From Setaria digitata (taxonomy: Eukaryota; Nematoda; Chromadorea; Rhabditida; Setariidae): a stretch of DNA of 64,000 nucleotides. The notes below the pieces were generated by a model that worked only from the letters and a program-made list of their open reading frames with translations, was not told the origin of the DNA and searched no databases. Shown piece by piece: positions 59,189 through 64,000 of this stretch. A program made the position numbers and the translations under genes. Where the stretch lies: the NCBI GenBank assembly GCA_003640385.1, contig RCAB01000020.1:310001-374000 (forward strand), read 5' to 3'. How positions within the stretch are numbered: position 1 is the first letter of the stretch; the number at the start of each line of letters is the position of its first letter.

Positions 59189-61899
59189 ATGCGCATGACA
59201 TTAGTGACACCCGCATTGTTGTGCTTCTGTTTCTTATCATTTAGTAATTTCACTGTTACATTGTTAACGATAAATGAGCCTCAGTGGTGGTAAGTTCTAT
59301 TTCGATTATTATTTCACATTCTAGATTTTAATTCTTGGATTTAGGTCGAAATTCCTATTCCTCGATTTTTTTTTATATCGCAAAATGGAAACCGTTTATA
59401 GATCCATTTATAATAAATAAAATTCATTTTATTCTACTGGATCCATTTACAGCACATTATAATTTCCAGGAAAGTTTACTGGATTCGGTCTTCACTTCTT
59501 GAGGTTTGTTTGTTATTTTCTCAGTCATGAACTCCTGAATTGGAGTATGTATCCAAAATGGAGAATAAAGTTGAATTCATTTTAATATATTACAGCATGT
59601 CTATTTGTGTTTTGTGAATCCTACATTATCGCCTTAAGAAAGTATTTTTTCCTTTCTCATCATTCCTCGTAATATTACAATTAATCGTTCAAACGCTACA
59701 ATTTGCTTATTGCAAAGTTACATACAAAATGACAATTATTAATAGCTCGATTCAAAAGTAGTTAGAAATTATTCTATAAAAGGAGTAGCATCATAAGGCT
59801 CCACTCAGAATCTGAACAGTACCAAAGTCAGAAAGAAACAAATTTATTTTGGATATTCAAGCATCTAGAGGGGAAACAAAAAATGCATTGATTCCAGGTG
59901 AAAGGATTACTGGACAAACCATTGTACCGTATCTTGCAGAAGGACCCCGCTTTGATAACTGTACTGAAAGAGGCACTGCAAGATACACTTTTTGAGTGTT
60001 CTCGGCAGTCGGTCATCCACCGTTGGAAATGCAACGCTGACAGAATACCCCAGAAGGGTCCATTTTCTACCGTTGCCTCATTCAGTAAGTAATTCGGCCA
60101 AGTTATTGTGGGTCAATTTATTCAGCACTGAGCTTTAAAGTCGTCGTCTACTGACTCCGGGTTAGGTGGCATCATTGGCTTTTTTTTTTTTCACCAGACT
60201 ATTTTGCAATTGCATTAAATGCATTGGGATTTTGTGTCAAATTCCAAATTTTGTATTAATTTTCAGCCAGCAAAGAATTTGCATATTTTCTGGCACTTTC
60301 TAGTGCGGCTGCAGTTCGAGCAATAGCTCATGCTTGTGCCCGAGGACGTCTTCGATCATGTTCCTGTGATCCGGCAAGAATCGGTCCAGTGCATGCAGAT
60401 CAGCGTGATACATGGGCAAGATGCAGTGTTGATCGTGGATCCGACAATTTGCGATACGCTATAAAATTATCAAAGTATGACTGCTCATTGCATTAAGTTG
60501 GAAGATTCATTGTTCAGAACGATAAAGCTTCTAGGGCCTTTGTAAAGTTTCTGAATCACATCTGTCTGTAGCATTTTCCATTTTTCAATAAGTGAAAAAA
60601 AAGTGTCGTGTACTGGTATTATCAAAAAGAAACATTTCATAGAATAGATTCATTCTCGAAAGATTTGATTGTTTTCACAACTTGTTTATAAACGAGAAAT
60701 GATAAGGTATATCTTCTTCCTCTCTTTTGTCCAATTCTTATCTTAAAGTAAAAATTTATGCAAAACGGAACTAATCACAAAATTCTTATAAACGTTGAAG
60801 TGATGTTTTTTATCAAGAAAAAAGACATCCTAATAACGCATTATTTTTACTAAAAACTCCAGAGCTACAGGATAGTTAGACTTTTAGAATTTACATTAAC
60901 GTATTTATTAATGCTCTGTTTCAAATTGAAACCTGAAACAGTTCACTAGAAAATTTCATTCTCAACTTCTTAGTCAAAAACATCAAGATAAAACAGCAAT
61001 TATTGGAAATTGTTATAGCTTTCAAGTTAATCCATCTATCTCCAGTTGTCATTTATAATCGAAAGTTCCTCCTTCAACGAAAACAAATCTATTTTTATAT
61101 TTCAATTTTGTGTGACACCTCTATTTCTGTATTTCAATTTTATATTGTGAATATGGATTTAGAGTTAGATTTTGAAAAAAAAGAAGGTCCATTTTACTCT
61201 TTTGTGAAGGAGTGTAAGTAATTCAATATCCGATGCGAATATCGTCGCAGAAGTGATCCATCTATTTCGTTATTCTGAATTACAGATTATCAAAATTTCT
61301 CTTAATTCGTCTAGTCTCCTTGCCATGAATTATATCTGCATTCTCCGATTCATTTCCTATTGGTCCTAATTCTTAAAACACATGTCTTGAAGAAAATCAA
61401 ATCATAACGGTGTAAACATATTCTTCATCAGACAATTACAGCTAAGACATTCTAATTACAGGCGTTTAATCGATCGTCAGTTTGTTTGTTCCCACTCTGA
61501 TAAGGTTGCACAAATCTATCTTCACAACATAGCTGTTGGAAGATCGGTAAGTGCTTACGCGATGACATTCTTGACTGTAATCTGTTGGAACTTTGTCCCC
61601 TTACTTTTATCAGACATGCTTCAGAATCAGAGTCTTCAAATTTTCTTGCTTTGCAGCGCGTTTCTTTGCACACCAAATGCTATTGCGTTTCGGCTTTCGG
61701 AAGCTGTCGAAGACGACACTGCGAGGCGAAAGTGATTTCATTTGAAACGATCGGTAATGCAATTATGGAATCATTGTTGCGATCTCGTCGCATCCGACGT
61801 TCTAACAACTTACCCACCGCACGGGTCACTTGTCTGAGACCACGGAACGAACGGAGCATGCGTCGCAAGTACTTTCTCTACTGTTCTAGTCCTGCTTAA
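59189..61899 (+). CDS. Strongly diverged Wnt ligand, C-terminus truncated or degenerate
   Basis: Exons 59189-59289, 59470-59503, 59898-60084, 60267-60474, 61462-61546 and 61657-61899 join to 285 residues; usual Wnts have 340-400. Wnts are secreted lipid-modified ligands for Frizzled. A signal peptide (LVTPALLCFCFLSFSNFT) is followed by QWW. Family marks are the helix ending CSRQSVIHRWKC (Wnt RWNC), SKEFAYFLALSSAAAVRAI, CARGRLRSCSCDP, DNLRYAIKLSK, IYLHNIAVGRS, and CYCVSAFGSC in place of CxCHGxSGSC. The residue at the acylated Ser position is Phe (about 219). The frame reaches a Wnt-like FLYCSSP and then stops (TAA 61897-61899), so the Cys-rich C-terminal third is missing. A downstream exon at 62281-62447 would join from a weak donor at 61889. 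The exon 2 call is the least certain. It could be a fast-evolving functional Wnt or a decaying copy. Confidence 0.82.
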
Positions 61900-62280
61900 C
61901 AATCTCAATCAAGCCATCAGATTCTTTCTATAACCCACAATCTTTTCATAAGAGAGTAACCGTAACCCATATAATCCGTTTCCATTTCAACTGTATTTTA
62001 GTTATTAATCCTTTTATCTTTTGCACTACCCTCACTTTTGCCAATATTTCACAAAAATATATACTGAATTTGTTTAGTTTCTTAATAATTTGTTCCACAA
62101 ATTTAATTCCATTTGTATTCACAATAATACACTTTATTACTCTTATTACGTAGTGTTTAAGAATGAGACAGTTTACCCATTTAAATGACAAATAACATGA
62201 TAAATACTTTCTACTCAAAAGAGTAGTTATATCTTAATTTTTGTGATCGCTGTCCTCAAAATGCATCACTTTCATTGCAG

Positions 62281-62447
62281 AATGGTACCACTGTGGTTTA
62301 TCGACACTCGAAACTGGACACTGCGTAATGGAAAATCTCGGCGACGATCAAAAGCCTAATTTCTATGAAATAACTATGGGAAAAAATAATATTAATTGTT
62401 TGCTAATCAAAGGCTGGGGATATTTAATAATGAAGCTTTGCTTTTAA
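62281..62447 (+). other. Possible alternative last exon of the Wnt gene
   Basis: A strong acceptor (TTTCATTGCAG) precedes an open stretch that would join in phase if the Wnt exon were cut at TGTTCTA|GTCCTG (61888). It reads KWYHCGLSTLETGHC and later NCLLIKGWGY. The latter is loosely like the Wnt CxLLCCGRGY motif with two cysteines lost. It ends in TAA. A further acceptor at about 62503 precedes another open stretch without Wnt cysteines. Whether it is coding is unsettled. Confidence 0.3.
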
Positions 62448-64000
62448 ATTCACTAACTTCCTTCAATCTTTCCAGCAGAGTAATTTAAAACTTTTTTTTT
62501 TGCAGCTCCTAAAACTGCTGCTGAAACTTTGTTGACTTACTCACTGACCATATTTTGGACTGTACGATTTATGATATATACAAGAAACAGTGGTAGCTGA
62601 TACCGTCTGGACTTAAAAACCGCTACAATACTATCCATAACTTATTGATTTCAGAACTTGACTTGACAATTCAAACTAAGAGAAGTAGCAGGTGAATTCA
62701 AATGTAAAGTCGAGCTGTAATTCAATTAAAAAAGAATATAAAGGATTTTCATTATCGTTCAGATTTATAAATTCTAATAAATATTATAAGCAACTGATTT
62801 ATTTCAAAGATAATTTACGTGCAATAAATCAGAAAAAATCAATTTAAATTCAAAACTGCGAAGTAAATTTGTTACCGTCATCCAAACGATTGCAGATTAT
62901 TGAAAATTTGGGAAATTACACAGATCAATAAAGGAAATGGTAACATAGTTAGTGATATCCATTTTGGTACAAAAATTTGATCATATTCATGAGGAAACAG
63001 GTGTTGGGGAAATAATATCTAAAAGAGAAAATTACCCCAAAACTGAATTGCTCTCTGGAAACATGGCCTTGGGAATTTTTCTAAGAGCCAAAACTAATAA
63101 GAATCTTGCCAAAAAAGAGTCGTAGAGCAAGGTGTCAACAGAGGGGGAGGGAGAACCGCCCATTTGCAAGCAGCTCCTCCATTGAATAGACAGATAATGT
63201 CAACGGAGACGACGAGGTCGACAATGATACGGTAAGGAGAGAACTATTCCGTGGATGTAAACTTGAATTTACCCACCGATTCGATTTTATAGAGGAGCGA
63301 GAGAGCCTTGGAAGAAGAGAGAAATGCTTCTCTGAGGGAGGGACAACTGGGAGGAGGAGGATGCTACCCTGAGGAAGAAGATGGTTTCGGATTCAGAACC
63401 TGTATCTGCATGTGCATGTGCGTGTACATCTGTGCTTCTCTGTTTGCCCACTGATTCACGATGCATCTGAATCGATGGTACTACCTTGCGACAAAGACAC
63501 AGCAAGAAGGCGGACTGTTTCAACCTGATTTTTTCTTTCGCTTCTTCAGTAATTTGCATAAATTTACATAAAAAACCACCTGGGTGGTCTGCAGAAGTTT
63601 ATTATTGCATTGTATGAAGTGCGTCATACTCAATTCCTGCTTATTGTATAATTCATTTTAAAGAAAAACCAGAGAGGTTGTAAAAAAGAAGTTATATTGC
63701 TAATTAAAGCAACTTTCAACGGAAAGTAGTCACGGGTACGGGTATAGTGCTCCTCTTCTCCGAGATTGTAAACTTTGCTCTATTACTGCTTCCGTGGCCA
63801 TTATAAACCTGTCCAAACAAAGAATTACTTCTTTTATCTCTGCTCCAACACAATAGATCCAAGAAATTATAGCCACTGTTATTGGCAAATACTTCTGGTA
63901 CATTCTTATATTACTGTTAAGGTACATTTTGCTGGAAGTATTCATTCGATAGCCCAGCTGGTCTCACGACAGTAATCTTCCCGTTCGTTCCCAGATTATT
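62448..64000. other. Downstream of Wnt, no gene seen
   Basis: AT-rich DNA with a GC-richer, purine-rich patch at about 63120-63420 (GAGGGGGAGGGAG-type). Short frames on both strands at 63287-63559 and 63730-63975 show no motif. The patch may belong to the promoter of a gene beyond the window. Confidence 0.45.

Overview
The window is a piece of an animal nuclear genome. Every recognisable gene is split by short to medium introns with GT..AG borders and TTTCAG/TTTTAG-like acceptors. The sequence is AT-rich and gene-sparse, with long A/T runs and microsatellites. It contains a Wnt gene and complete animal versions of La, STE24, UBE2Q, TOLLIP and CSN2. Acceptor style and protein divergence fit a nematode; a spirurid/filarial-type worm is my inference and nothing in the sequence proves it. 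Gene models were built by hand from exon phase, splice consensus and family knowledge, with no database search.

Layout. 1-3.9 kb: no gene seen. 3.95-5.65 kb (+): a kappaB-Ras (NKIRAS) type small GTPase. 7.26-8.0 kb (+): a doubtful Ser/Thr-rich ORF. 9.39-16.6 kb (-): the last 16 exons of a large, unnamed Ser/Pro-rich scaffold-like protein (gene B). 18.18-30.94 kb (-): an unnamed Ser- and Lys/Arg-rich protein that ends in a hydrophobic, probably membrane-anchoring exon (gene A). A possible small two-exon gene is nested antisense in it at 25.4-25.8 kb. 31-35.5 kb: non-coding, with two perfect hairpins and one undetermined base.

35.5-38.5 kb (+): La autoantigen homologue, tail to tail with STE24. 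39.3-53.4 kb (-): four compact conserved genes on one strand, in transcription order CSN2, TOLLIP, UBE2Q and STE24. Three of them act in ubiquitin or cullin-neddylation biology. 54.0-54.7 kb (+): small unnamed membrane protein. 55.6-58.0 kb (-): unnamed 582-residue protein with a PP1-docking-type motif. 59.2-61.9 kb (+): a strongly diverged Wnt. 62.6-64 kb: no gene seen.

The most notable observations are a Wnt in which Phe sits where the acylated Ser is expected and whose Cys-rich C-terminal third is missing or degenerate; a TOLLIP that ends after its C2 domain without a CUE domain; and a kappaB-Ras homologue with several altered GTPase motifs.
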